A DNA stretch of 64,000 nt from Caulobacter sp. Root343 (GTDB lineage Bacteria; Pseudomonadota; Alphaproteobacteria; Caulobacterales; Caulobacteraceae). The notes under the pieces are model-generated. The model made no database searches. It was not told the origin of the DNA and saw nothing but the letters and a program-made list of their open reading frames with translations. The first letter of the stretch is position 1; every line of letters begins with the position of its first letter. This document shows positions 49,482 through 58,362 of the stretch, piece after piece. Position numbers and translations under genes: made by a program. Location of the stretch: positions 781,424 through 845,423 of the forward strand of contig NZ_LMDF01000005.1 in assembly GCF_001425745.1 (NCBI RefSeq), in the 5' to 3' direction.

Positions 49482-51482
49482 TCAATCCGGCAGCCAGACC
49501 ACGCCGGTCTGGACCGTGATCCGGTCGCGGAATGCGGCTTCCAGCGCGATCGGCGGGAGGTTGTCCAGGGTCACCGGCGGGGCGGCGCCGGGCGCGCCGC
49601 CCCTGGGCCGGGTCCGCACGATCTGGCTGCGCGGCAGGGCCTGACCCGTCGTCAAATGGCTCCACATCAGGTCCAGCGCCCGCAGAGTGTAGTAGGCTAG
49701 CGGGACGAACCGCGTGTCGAACCCGGGCCCGGAAAAGCCGAAGTGCTCGGCGTTCTCCACCTCGATGTAGCGCAGCTGGCTCTTGCCGCCTTCCCGCAGG
49801 CTGTTGGCGGCCAGGTAGGGCCGCGAGCTGAAGGCCGGCGGTACGCGATTGTCGGCCCGGCCATGGACGATGATCGCCGGCTTGCCGCGCAGGTCGCCGC
49901 TGGCGAGGAATTCGGCGACCCCGGCCTGGACGCGGCGCGCCTTGGCCGAACGCCCGACCGCCAGCTCGCGCAGGCAGCGCGCGCCGTCCAGATTGTAGTC
50001 GGCCCGGCCCGTGCTGGGCGAGATGGACAGGTCGTTGCGGCGCGGCCCGCGCGGGTCGTTGTCGTTGACCAGGTCGATGCTGCCGGTCGGCGCGCCGCCG
50101 GCCGCCTTGGCGAAGATCTCGGCCATCTCGGCCGGCGGAACCGCCCGGGGCTTTCCCTCGCCGTCAACCGAGGCGTAGCTGTAGCCGCAGATCCGATCCT
50201 CGACGCCGAACCGGCCGTGGTCGCTGGCGTATTTGGCGGCCGTGGCGTCCGGGCCGATCAGGTAGCCGGCGGCGTTCAGCACTTCCGTCTCGGGATCGAA
50301 GCCATAGGCCAGCAGCCTGTCCTGGGCCTCGCGAGCCTGGGTCTCCAGCGTACCGGCGGTCAGCAGTCCGGCCTGGGTCAGCGAGGCGCAGCGGTCCTTG
50401 GCGTGGACGAGCTTGTCGACCAGCGGGGCGTCGGGCATGGCCAGGGCCGCGCACGGTTCGTAGAGGTTGGCGAAGGTGAAATAGTCCAGCAGCGTGCGTC
50501 CGCCGCCGGACCGGATCGTGCTGCCTCGCATGACCCGCAGCGCGGGATCGGGCCGCACCTGGACCTGGGGTTCGCCGGCCACCAGGCCGTCGATCAGGCC
50601 CTCGGCGTCCTTCTCGCCGGCGTACAGCGTCGCGCCGCCGCCGTTGGAATTGCCGGAGACGATCACCACGGTGTTCCCCGCCGTCCAGCCGCCGCCGTCG
50701 CGGGCGTTCAGCTGCCAGAGGGCGTAGCGGATCGCGCGCAGGACGTCGTTTCCCCATTCGCTTTCGGGATTGTGGCGCGCGTGCGCGGCCTTGAAGGCGA
50801 TCCGATGCGGCCAGCGGGCCAGAAAGGCGGCCTTGGTCTTGGCCGACAGCGGCGCGGTGAAATGCGACAGCGCGCCCGCCGCCCCGGCCTTGGCCGTCGT
50901 CCCGTCGATCAGGGTGACGGTGTCGCTCTCCAGGTCGTGGGCGCCCGTGCCGTGGCCCTTGTCGGTATAGACCACCGCGCAGCCGTGTTGCAGGCCCCAG
51001 AAGCCCGTCGTTCCAATATCGTGATAGATCCCGAACGAGCCCGCCTGGGGCACCGCCAGGATGCAGCGGCGCTCGCGCGACAGCTTGGCGGGGATCTGCA
51101 GCAGGACGGCGCTCTTGCCGCCGTCGGGGGCGCGGGCATAGGCTAGGTACTCCTCGCCGGCCACGCGACCGCCGTCCGGATAGGGCTGGCCGGCGGCCGC
51201 GTCGACCGGCGGCCCGAACAGCCGACCCCAGCCCGCCCCCGCGTCCATCCGGCCGGCCAGGGTCGCGCGCCGCAGCTCGGCGGCGGTCGGATGTAGCGGG
51301 TCGGCATAGGGCGCCGGCTTTGCGGCCAGGCCGACCAGGTCGTCGGTGACGCCGTCGAAGGTCAAGTGGCGCAGGACGGTGACCTCCCGGGGCCCGTCCA
51401 CCGCGCGGACTGGGACAGCCAGCAGGCTCGTGACGGCGACGCCCCCGAGCACGGCGGCGCGCAGGCCGCGACGACCGATCAT
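49482..51482 (-). CDS. Exported 3-hydroxybutyrate-oligomer-hydrolase-like / tannase-type esterase
   Basis: A 666-residue protein. ATG 51482 overlaps the preceding stop as ATGA and opens a signal peptide (IGRRGLRAAVLGGVAVTSLLAVPVRA). The body matches the 3HB-oligomer hydrolase family layout. It contains a Ser279 nucleophile candidate in VSGNSNGGGATLY, VYTDKGHGTGAHDL, and the later HGRADNRVPPAFSSRPYL (acid region) and VENAEHFGFSG (His). It would split ester oligomers in the periplasm. The last gene of a four-gene coupled operon; the natural substrate may differ from hydroxybutyrate. Confidence 0.83.
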   Translation of the reverse strand: MIGRRGLRAAVLGGVAVTSLLAVPVRAVDGPREVTVLRHLTFDGVTDDLVGLAAKPAPYADPLHPTAAELRRATLAGRMDAGAGWGRLFGPPVDAAAGQPYPDGGRVAGEEYLAYARAPDGGKSAVLLQIPAKLSRERRCILAVPQAGSFGIYHDIGTTGFWGLQHGCAVVYTDKGHGTGAHDLESDTVTLIDGTTAKAGAAGALSHFTAPLSAKTKAAFLARWPHRIAFKAAHARHNPESEWGNDVLRAIRYALWQLNARDGGGWTAGNTVVIVSGNSNGGGATLYAGEKDAEGLIDGLVAGEPQVQVRPDPALRVMRGSTIRSGGGRTLLDYFTFANLYEPCAALAMPDAPLVDKLVHAKDRCASLTQAGLLTAGTLETQAREAQDRLLAYGFDPETEVLNAAGYLIGPDATAAKYASDHGRFGVEDRICGYSYASVDGEGKPRAVPPAEMAEIFAKAAGGAPTGSIDLVNDNDPRGPRRNDLSISPSTGRADYNLDGARCLRELAVGRSAKARRVQAGVAEFLASGDLRGKPAIIVHGRADNRVPPAFSSRPYLAANSLREGGKSQLRYIEVENAEHFGFSGPGFDTRFVPLAYYTLRALDLMWSHLTTGQALPRSQIVRTRPRGGAPGAAPPVTLDNLPPIALEAAFRDRITVQTGVVWLPD

Positions 51483-51799
51483 CGCGAGGGTTCCTCCGGC
51501 GTGAGGTCCAGTTCCAGCAGCAGGCCGCTCAGGCACTTTCCGTGGGCGTCCAGCGCCAGCGACCGGGTGACCCCGCCGCCCAGGGCGCCGTTCAGAACGA
51601 AGTTCAAGGCCAGCAGGCCGGGCAGCTCGTAGCGGCGGACCTCGCCGCGCACGATGCCGCCCAGGTGGCGCTTGACGCGCTCGGGCGTCAGGACCGCCCG
51701 CACCCGCTCATAGCCCGCCGTGTCGTAGGCGATGACCGAGATGTTCGAGACGTCGCCCTTGTCGCCGCTGCGGGCGTGGGCCAGTTCGCGGAGCCTCAT
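51479..51799 (-). CDS. AtuA-associated small protein
   Basis: A 106-residue protein starting RLRELAHARSGDKGDVSNISVIAYD, the conserved phrase of the short protein that follows, or is fused to, AtuA-type proteins. LNFVLNGALGGGVTRSLALDAHGK is the second conserved block. It overlaps AtuA upstream and the hydrolase downstream by four bases each, so it probably acts as the small subunit of the AtuA complex. The biochemical activity is not established. Confidence 0.88.
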   Translation of the reverse strand: MRLRELAHARSGDKGDVSNISVIAYDTAGYERVRAVLTPERVKRHLGGIVRGEVRRYELPGLLALNFVLNGALGGGVTRSLALDAHGKCLSGLLLELDLTPEEPSR

Positions 51800-53154
51800 T
51801 GCGTCGCCTCGTAGATCACGGCCGGCCGGACCAGGTCGCGCTCGATCAGGGTCGAGACCACGCCGACGACCGGGGTCACCAGGCGCGTGGCCCCGCCGCC
51901 GCCGGCCGGGCCATTGGTGTAGAGGGCCTCGACCTCGCGACCGACGCGCTCGGCCTCCTCGCGGGTGAGGGTGCGGGCCACGACACGGGCGCGCACCTCC
52001 ATCGGCGCGAAGGCCGAGGCCAGGTGCTCGGGCGCGACGGCGTCGACGCCGATCAGTTCGAACCGCGTCTCCAGCGGCGACAGGCCGATCAGGCGGAAAC
52101 GCTCGGCGACGATGTCCAGGGCCAGACGGCCGCGCGCCACGGCGCTGGAGCCGGCATAGGAGATGGCGCCCTCGCCGATGAAGCCTTCCTTGCGGCCCAG
52201 CGAGACCTTCAGCTGCGCGGGACGTGGCCCGCCCCCGCCGCCACGCACCGCCACCCGGTCGGGACCGACCTTCTCGAACGCCACGGTCGAGAAGTCGGCG
52301 GTGACATCGGGGGTCAGGTAGCGGGCCGGATCGTGCAGTTCATAGAGCAGTTGCTCGGTGCAGGTGGCCACGTCGACGCGGCCGCCGGAGCCCTCGACCT
52401 TGGTGATCACCGCCGAGCCGTCGGCGACAACCTCGGCCAACGGAAAGCCCAGGCGCGCCAGGTCCGGCACCATCTTGACGTCGGGATCGGCGAAATAGCC
52501 GCCGGTCACCTGGCCGGCGCATTCCAGCAGATGGCCGACGACAGTGCCGCGCCCCAGCCGCTCCCAGTCGTCCAGCGACCAGCCGAATTCGTGGACCAGC
52601 GGCGCCAGGAACAGCGAGGGATCGGCGACACGCCCGGTGACGATGACCTGGGCGCCGTGGGCCAGGGCCTCGACGATCGCCTCGCAGCCTAGATAGGCGT
52701 TAGCCGAGATCAGGGCGTCGCCCAGACTCGCCACGTCGCCGCCAATCTCGAGCAGGGGGCGGGACGAGCCGGCCATGACGTCCAGCACGTCGTCGCCGAC
52801 CACGGCCGCGACCTTCAGGCCCGACAGCCCCATCTCGTCAGCCAGCTCGGCGATCCGGCGCGCCGCCGCCGCGGGATTGGCCGCGCCCATGTTGGAGATG
52901 ACGCGAACATTCTTCTCGACGCACAGCGGCAGGACGGCGCGCATCCGCGCTTCCAGCAGCGGATCGTAGCCGGCGCTGGGGTCGCCCAGGCGGGTGCGCT
53001 GGGCCAGGGCGATGGTGCGCTCGGCCAGGCACTCGAACACCAGGTAGTCGAGCCGTCCCTCGCGGACCAGTTCGACGGCCGGTTCGATGCGGTCGCCCGC
53101 GAAGCCGGCCCCGGCGCCGATGCGCACCACGCGGGAAGAAGGAGAAGAGGTCAA
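51796..53154 (-). CDS. AtuA-family (acyclic terpene utilization-type) protein
   Basis: A 452-residue protein when started at TTG 53154, which overlaps the transporter stop as TTGA; GTG 53130 is the alternative. Family phrases include RIGAGAGFAGDRIEPAVELVREG, YLVFECLAERTIALAQ, SNMGAANPAAAARRIAELA, VTGRVADPSLFLAPLVHEFGW and VEGSGGRVD. AtuA was named from terpene degradation in Pseudomonas, but most homologues sit in other catabolic operons and the reaction is not settled. The context here (CitMHS carrier, esterase) suggests a hydroxy-acid or polyacid pathway. Confidence 0.88.
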   Translation of the reverse strand: MTSSPSSRVVRIGAGAGFAGDRIEPAVELVREGRLDYLVFECLAERTIALAQRTRLGDPSAGYDPLLEARMRAVLPLCVEKNVRVISNMGAANPAAAARRIAELADEMGLSGLKVAAVVGDDVLDVMAGSSRPLLEIGGDVASLGDALISANAYLGCEAIVEALAHGAQVIVTGRVADPSLFLAPLVHEFGWSLDDWERLGRGTVVGHLLECAGQVTGGYFADPDVKMVPDLARLGFPLAEVVADGSAVITKVEGSGGRVDVATCTEQLLYELHDPARYLTPDVTADFSTVAFEKVGPDRVAVRGGGGGPRPAQLKVSLGRKEGFIGEGAISYAGSSAVARGRLALDIVAERFRLIGLSPLETRFELIGVDAVAPEHLASAFAPMEVRARVVARTLTREEAERVGREVEALYTNGPAGGGGATRLVTPVVGVVSTLIERDLVRPAVIYEATQ

Positions 53155-54452
53155 AGCGGAAACAGCCCCAGCAGAAGGCAAGCCAGCGCCATGACCAGCG
53201 ATGCGCCGTACAGGAATGGGAACGCGAACTTCTGGTGCGCCGACAGCTCGACGCCCGCCAGGCCGGCCACCAGGAAGGTGGCGGGGGTCAGCGGACTGAC
53301 GGGGAAACCGGCGGTCATCTGGCCGACCAGGGCGGCCTGGGCCACCTGGATCGGCTCGCCGCCCAGGCGCGCGTGGGTCTCGGCGATCACCGGCAGGACG
53401 CCGAAATAGAAGGAGTCCGGATCGAAGACCATGCTCAGCGGCATGGCGACCAGGGACAGCACGAACGGGATGTGCCGGCCGCCTTCGGGGTGGACGTGCT
53501 GGACGACCGCGTCGGCCATGGCCTTCAGGAAGCCGCCGCCGCCCATGATCCCGGTGAACGCGCCCGCCGCGATCAGCACCGAGGCCATCAGCAGCGCCGA
53601 GCGCGCGTGGGCGTCGATGCGCGCGCGCTGGTCGGCGACCTTGGGATAGTTGACCAGCAGCGCCACGGCGAAGGCGATCATGAACACCACGGCCGGCGGC
53701 GCCAGCCCCGCGACCAGCGCGCCCATGGCGCACAGGGTCAGCAGCAGGTTCAGCCAGAACAGCCGGGGCCGCGCCAGGTCCGTCCTGGTCAGCGCCTCGG
53801 CCACGGGTTCGGCCGCCGTCGCGCCTTCGTCGGCGCCCAGCAACGCCAGGCGACGCTCCTCGCGCTTTCCGAGCCACCAGCTGACGGCGAAGACGAAGGC
53901 GAGACCGACGATCTGGACGCCGATCATCGGGCGGAAGATGTCCAGCACCGGCACGTGCAGCGCCGAGGCCGCGCGGACGGTGGGACCGGTCCACGGCAAG
54001 AAGTTCACCCCCGCCGCCAGCGAGGCCACGCAGGCCAGCACCCGGCGGTCCATGCCCAGGCTGTCATAGACCGGCCGCATGGCCGGGATGGCGACCAGGA
54101 AGCAGACCGCCCCCGAGCCATCCAGATGGATCAGCAGGGCCAACAGCGCGGTGCCGACGGTGATGCGGCTAGGCTTGCGTCCGACGGCCTTGAGGATGCG
54201 CGAGACGATCGGGTCCAATAGGCCGGCGTCGGTCATCACGCCGAAGAACAGGATGGCGAATACGAACATCGCCGCGACCGGCGCGATCTTGGCCACGCCC
54301 TCGACCATCAGGGCCGGCGCATGGCCGCCCTGCCCGGCCGCGATCGCCGCCGCCAGCGGAACCAGGATCAGCGCCGCCACGGGCGAAGCGCGGTTCGACA
54401 GGATCGCCGCCGTCAAGGCGATGATCGCCGCCGCGCCAATCAGAGCGAGCAT
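53151..54452 (-). CDS. CitMHS-family (citrate-type) inner-membrane transporter
   Basis: A 433-residue transporter with about 11-12 hydrophobic segments and the family phrases FGVMTDAGLLDPIV, LLIHLDGSGAVCFLVAIPAM, GVNFLPWTGPTVRAA and FTGIMGGGGFLKAMA. CitMHS carriers take up metal-citrate complexes or related di- and tricarboxylates. First gene of the coupled operon with AtuA, its small partner and an esterase. The LysR gene upstream on the same strand is its likely regulator. Confidence 0.92.
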   Translation of the reverse strand: MLALIGAAAIIALTAAILSNRASPVAALILVPLAAAIAAGQGGHAPALMVEGVAKIAPVAAMFVFAILFFGVMTDAGLLDPIVSRILKAVGRKPSRITVGTALLALLIHLDGSGAVCFLVAIPAMRPVYDSLGMDRRVLACVASLAAGVNFLPWTGPTVRAASALHVPVLDIFRPMIGVQIVGLAFVFAVSWWLGKREERRLALLGADEGATAAEPVAEALTRTDLARPRLFWLNLLLTLCAMGALVAGLAPPAVVFMIAFAVALLVNYPKVADQRARIDAHARSALLMASVLIAAGAFTGIMGGGGFLKAMADAVVQHVHPEGGRHIPFVLSLVAMPLSMVFDPDSFYFGVLPVIAETHARLGGEPIQVAQAALVGQMTAGFPVSPLTPATFLVAGLAGVELSAHQKFAFPFLYGASLVMALACLLLGLFPL

Positions 54453-54572
54453 GGTGAGCGTTTCTTCCGGCCGCTGTTTTCAGCTTGTCAGCGTCATATG
54501 CCGACGCCCGGCGGCCCAACGCAAAACGGAAGATTTGATGGATTGATAGCCTCACTCGATAAATCCGCTCCA

Positions 54573-55463
54573 TCACCCCTGTGTCTGAGAGCAAACTCTA
54601 TCGATGAAGGCTTCGACGACCGGCCTGACGGGCGAGTTCCGGCGGCGCAGCAACACGATCGTCCGGGTGAAGGCCGGCGCGGTGATCGGGCGGGCGGCGA
54701 TCCTGGCCTGGGTGTGGATCTCCACCGCCGTCGAAGGCAGGATGGCCAGGCCGAGCCCCGCTCGAACCAGGGCCACGGCCGTGGTCATGTAGCGGACCTG
54801 GCAGGCCGGCGTCGCCGTCTTGCCGGCCGCGATGAAGGCCGCGTCCACCAGGTCGCGCACGCTGCTGCCCCGGTTCATCAGGATCAGCGGATAGGCCGCC
54901 AGCGTCTCGACCGTGACCTCGGCGGCGTCGGCGACCGGATGGCCTTCGGGATAGACGACGGTCAGAGCGTCGTCGAACAGCTTGATCTGCTCCAGATCGG
55001 CGGCGCCGCCATCGGCCATGCCGATGCCGAAATCGACCCGATCCTCGCGCACCAGCGTGGCGATCGCGCTGTTCAGCGCGTCCTCGACCTCGAAGGTGAC
55101 GTTCGGATGGTCGAGCTGAAAGCGCGCGATCAGGTCCGGCAGCAGGGTCGCCGCGCACGACGGCAAGCAGGCCAGCCGCACCACGCCCTTGGCGCGCGAG
55201 ACGAAGTCGCGGGCGTTAACCACCGCGCCCTCGAACTCGGTCACTAGGCGCAGGAAGATCGGCAGCAGCTCACGGCCGACGTGGGTCAGCTCGACCGACC
55301 GCGTGCTGCGGTCGAACAGGCGCAGCCCAAGGGAGTCCTCGAACTGCCGGATGCGATTGGTCAGGGCCGGCTGCGACAGGCCCAGCACTTCGGCCGCGCG
55401 CGTGAAGCTGCTGGTCGAGGCCACGGTCACGAAGGCGCGGATCTGGCCCAGCGTTATGTGCAT
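54573..55463 (-). CDS. LysR-family regulator of the CitMHS/AtuA operon
   Basis: A 296-residue LysR protein with helix-turn-helix FTRAAEVLGLSQPALTNRIRQFE and an effector domain containing VRLACLPSCAATLLPDLIARF and ALVRAGLGLAILPSTA. It lies 120 bases upstream of the transporter on the same strand, an arrangement often seen for activators of a downstream catabolic operon. The effector is probably the operon's substrate or an intermediate. Confidence 0.92.
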   Translation of the reverse strand: MHITLGQIRAFVTVASTSSFTRAAEVLGLSQPALTNRIRQFEDSLGLRLFDRSTRSVELTHVGRELLPIFLRLVTEFEGAVVNARDFVSRAKGVVRLACLPSCAATLLPDLIARFQLDHPNVTFEVEDALNSAIATLVREDRVDFGIGMADGGAADLEQIKLFDDALTVVYPEGHPVADAAEVTVETLAAYPLILMNRGSSVRDLVDAAFIAAGKTATPACQVRYMTTAVALVRAGLGLAILPSTAVEIHTQARIAARPITAPAFTRTIVLLRRRNSPVRPVVEAFIDRVCSQTQG

Positions 55464-55581
55464 GGCTTCCCCTCCAGCCTCCCGTAGCCGGACAGGCGCC
55501 AGTCATGCCGACGAATGGCAATCCCAGCCGCGAAGTCGAAAACGGAGAGACGATCTCGGCTCCCCGTGTCAAAGCAGCCGT

Positions 55582-56466
55582 TCAGGCGCTCATGCTAGCG
55601 CGGGCGAGCGTCCGCTCCAAGAACGGCCTCATGTGGCGGACCACCGCCTCGAGCTGGACTTCAAGCAGCCAGTGGCCGCCGTCGAGAAGGTGGAGCTCGG
55701 CGTCGGGGACGTCGCGCAGATAGGCCCGGGCCGACGCCTCAGGCATGTAGCCGTCCTGCGGCCCCCATAAAATCAGCGTCGGCGGCCGGTGTTCGCGCAG
55801 ATAGGCCTGATAACGCGGAAACCAGTCGAGGTTCTGTCGCAGCCCCGCCAGGACGCCGACCGTGATCTCTTTCCGTCGCGGCGTCATCAGGGCCCAGTGC
55901 AAGGTCCAGAGGTCGGGCGGGATCCGATCGGCCAGCTCGGGCCGCACGTCGTTGAGGAACTCCGCCTTGAACTCCGCCTCCGTGACCGCCTCGGCCAGCG
56001 CCGTCCGGGCCTCGGCTTCGGGGCGGGCGAGAATGTCGAAAAGCCCCTCGTACTTCGGCCCGAACGCGTCCTGGTAAATGTCGCCGTTCTGGATGATCAG
56101 GGCGGTCACCGCTTCGGGCCGCGCGATCGCCAGCCGAAGACCGATCTGCGACCCGAAATCATGCAGATAGAGCGCGAAGCGATCGACGCCGAGCTGGTCG
56201 AGGAAGCGCGCCAGGAACGCCGCGTAGCCATCGAAGTCATAGGTGAAACCGACGGGCGTGTCGCTGTAGCCGCACCCTGGAAAGTCCGGCGCCAGCAGGC
56301 GCCAGCGGTCGGCGAGCGGCGGCATCAGCGCGCGAAACTCGTAGGACGAGCAGGGATAACCGTGCGGCAACAGGATCACCGGCGCATCAACCTCGCCCGC
56401 CTCGCGGTAGAAGACCTCGTATCCGTCTAGCTTGAGCCGCTTGTGGCTCACCGTCGCGATACTCAC
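55582..56466 (-). CDS. Alpha/beta hydrolase of the epoxide hydrolase / haloalkane dehalogenase group
   Basis: A 294-residue cytoplasmic hydrolase. The oxyanion phrase is LLPHGYPCSSYEFRALMPPL, and the nucleophile elbow is LYLHDFGSQIG, with Asp rather than Ser as nucleophile, the hallmark of epoxide hydrolases and dehalogenases. The catalytic His is in LDGGHWLLEVQLE, and the acid is likely in ILWGPQDGYMP. It is the last gene of a minus-strand group with GFA, RidA-like and PD40 genes. Substrate unknown. Confidence 0.85.
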   Translation of the reverse strand: MSIATVSHKRLKLDGYEVFYREAGEVDAPVILLPHGYPCSSYEFRALMPPLADRWRLLAPDFPGCGYSDTPVGFTYDFDGYAAFLARFLDQLGVDRFALYLHDFGSQIGLRLAIARPEAVTALIIQNGDIYQDAFGPKYEGLFDILARPEAEARTALAEAVTEAEFKAEFLNDVRPELADRIPPDLWTLHWALMTPRRKEITVGVLAGLRQNLDWFPRYQAYLREHRPPTLILWGPQDGYMPEASARAYLRDVPDAELHLLDGGHWLLEVQLEAVVRHMRPFLERTLARASMSA

Positions 56467-56559
56467 CGAAAGCTACTCCGCCGAGGATGGGGCCCAGCTC
56501 AGGAACCGGCTCATTTCGATCGAGTTCCGCCGCGCCCACACCGCCTCCGGCCGTTCCGC

Positions 56560-56967
56560 CTATAGATGCCGGATCTCCTCGGGCGCATTCCACCAATTGT
56601 CATTGAGGCCGTCGCAATAGGTCACCGGGGCTGAGATCAATTCCGTTAGCGGCAGGTCGTCCAGCGCCGCGACACGCACGCCCACGAACGCGCCGCCCAT
56701 GGCCTCGATCCGGCCGTGGCCATGGGTGGCTGTCCCGCATTCCCGGCAAAAGCGATGGTGGGTCTCGAAGCCCTCGCCGCTTCGTGCGTAGTCCCCCAGA
56801 TGCTCCTCACCTTTGAGCAAACGGAACTGATCGGGCTTGAGACCCGCCACGTTCCAGTTCCGCTGTTTCCAGCAGTAGCGGCAGTTGCACTTGCTGCCGC
56901 CCGCGAACTCCATGTCGACCTCGAAGGCCACCCGACCGCAGTGGCAGCTTCCATGATAGGTTTTCAT
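56560..56967 (-). CDS. GFA-family (glutathione-dependent formaldehyde-activating) zinc protein
   Basis: A 135-residue protein with the family zinc sites: GSCHCGRVAFEV at the N-terminus, KCNCRYCWKQ in the middle and RFCRECGTATHGHG later. Members either accelerate formaldehyde-glutathione adduct formation or bind other electrophiles. A strong ribosome site (GGGAGGAG) precedes ATG 56967. It lies 19 bases after the RidA-like gene, so likely cotranscribed. Confidence 0.9.
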   Translation of the reverse strand: MKTYHGSCHCGRVAFEVDMEFAGGSKCNCRYCWKQRNWNVAGLKPDQFRLLKGEEHLGDYARSGEGFETHHRFCRECGTATHGHGRIEAMGGAFVGVRVAALDDLPLTELISAPVTYCDGLNDNWWNAPEEIRHL

Positions 56968-56986
56968 CCGTACTCCTCCCTTTTCG

Positions 56987-57424
56987 TCAGGCGCAGGCGA
57001 TCGCGTCGATTTCCAACAGCCACGCCCCGTCGAAGATCTCGACGATCACGATCGTGATCGCGGGCGAATGGCCGCCCAGGATCTCGTGACGGATCGCGCT
57101 GTTGACCGCGCGATCGTCACGGCTCGACAGGAATATGCCCACCTTGACGAGGTTCGTCAGCGTCATGTCGGCCGCCGCTAGCCGGCGCGCCACGTTGGCC
57201 CATGCGAGCCTGCATTGCGCCTCGAAACCTTCGGGTGGCGCATCGTCGCCGGCCACCGGAACCTGTCCGCTGATGAACAACACGCGCCGGGGCGCTTCGA
57301 CGAGAAACGCTTGGGCATAGGAGAGGCCGCTCGGCTCGACCGCTCGACCACGGCCTGTCCCGTCCGCGTGCGCCGACCTGGCCACACCGGCGCCGCCCAG
57401 GGCGAACAGGCGCCGGGTCAGCAT
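56987..57424 (-). CDS. RidA/YjgF-family protein with an N-terminal export-like signal and no active-site Arg
   Basis: A 145-residue protein. The N-terminus LTRRLFALGGAGVARSAHA looks like a Tat or Sec signal, unusual for this normally cytoplasmic family. The fold is recognisable from VLFISGQVPVAGDDAP, WANVARRLAAADMTLTNLVKVGIFL and the C-terminal LLEIDAIACA. The imine-deaminase arginine (PARSAV in RidA) is replaced by Ile in PAITIVIV, so deaminase activity is unlikely. It overlaps the PD40 lipoprotein gene by seven bases. Confidence 0.82.
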   Translation of the reverse strand: MLTRRLFALGGAGVARSAHADGTGRGRAVEPSGLSYAQAFLVEAPRRVLFISGQVPVAGDDAPPEGFEAQCRLAWANVARRLAAADMTLTNLVKVGIFLSSRDDRAVNSAIRHEILGGHSPAITIVIVEIFDGAWLLEIDAIACA

Positions 57425-58287
57425 TTCGGCGGCCAGGGTTCGGCGCTATCCGGCTTGAGCGCCGTCAGGAAGATCTCGCCCGAACGGCGGCCATCCGCCT
57501 GCGCGAACAGCAGCTTTTCCCCGCGCGGCGAGAGGCTGGGGCCAACCTGGAAGACCGCCTCGCGGGCTGGAACGCGTCCGGCCTCCACCCACAGGCCACC
57601 GATGCGCAGGAAGCGATAGAGGTGCGAGCGTCCGTCGCGATCGGACACCACGATCAGGCTCTGGCCATCGCGCGAGACTTCCGCCTCGTACTCGTTGGCG
57701 GACGAGTTCACCGGCGGGCCGAGATTGTCGACCGACCATCCGTTCGCCGCATCGCGTGTGGCGACATAGATGTCGCTCTTCCCCAGCCCGCCCGGCCGGG
57801 CCGATCCAAAATAGAGCCGCCCCTCGGCATCCGCGCGCGGCAACAGCTCGGCCTCGGCCGAATTGACGGGCTTTGGCAGTCGTTCGGGCTCGCCCCAAGC
57901 GCCGTCGGCCCCGCGGGTGACGTGATAGATGTCGAAATCGGCATTGCTCCGGTCATGCCGCGCGGAGACGAAGTACAGCCCTCGACCGTCCGGCGTGAAG
58001 CCGGGGTCGGCCTCGATCACGCCGACGGTCGCGGCGAAGGGCGGCGGCGCGGGCGGCGACCAGGCCCCGTCGACGCACGTCGAGCGCAGCAGGCGCCAAG
58101 CCTCGAACCCGCGATCCGCCGCCAGATAGATCATCTCCCGGCCGTCCGGCGAGAAGCTCGGCGTGGCCTCGTAGGCGCTGGTCGCGATCGTGGCCGGCGT
58201 CCATCGTTCGGCCCCGCGGCCCGACGGCTGGGGCGCCGTGCAGCCGCAGACCAGGCTTAGCGTCAGGATCGGCAGGAGGGCTCTCAT
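57418..58287 (-). CDS. PD40/TolB-like beta-propeller lipoprotein
   Basis: A 289-residue protein. ATG 58287 opens a lipoprotein-type signal (LLPILTLSLVCGC); an upstream TTG is possible. The mature part has repeated PD40 units: ATPSFSPDGREMIYLAADRG, DPGFTPDGRGLYFVSARHD, EAEVSRDGQSLIVVSDRDGRS and GPSLSPRGEKLLFA, that is, a six-bladed propeller like the C-terminal half of TolB. It is probably a periplasmic, membrane-tethered binding protein. First gene of the RidA/GFA/hydrolase group and divergent from a LysR gene. Confidence 0.85.
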   Translation of the reverse strand: MRALLPILTLSLVCGCTAPQPSGRGAERWTPATIATSAYEATPSFSPDGREMIYLAADRGFEAWRLLRSTCVDGAWSPPAPPPFAATVGVIEADPGFTPDGRGLYFVSARHDRSNADFDIYHVTRGADGAWGEPERLPKPVNSAEAELLPRADAEGRLYFGSARPGGLGKSDIYVATRDAANGWSVDNLGPPVNSSANEYEAEVSRDGQSLIVVSDRDGRSHLYRFLRIGGLWVEAGRVPAREAVFQVGPSLSPRGEKLLFAQADGRRSGEIFLTALKPDSAEPWPPKC

Positions 58288-58362
58288 CTCGGGATGGGAT
58301 AGGACCGGCCGACGCGGTCGCAAAACAACGGAATTGCGTCGTCATTTCAAGCTAGGCTTAAT

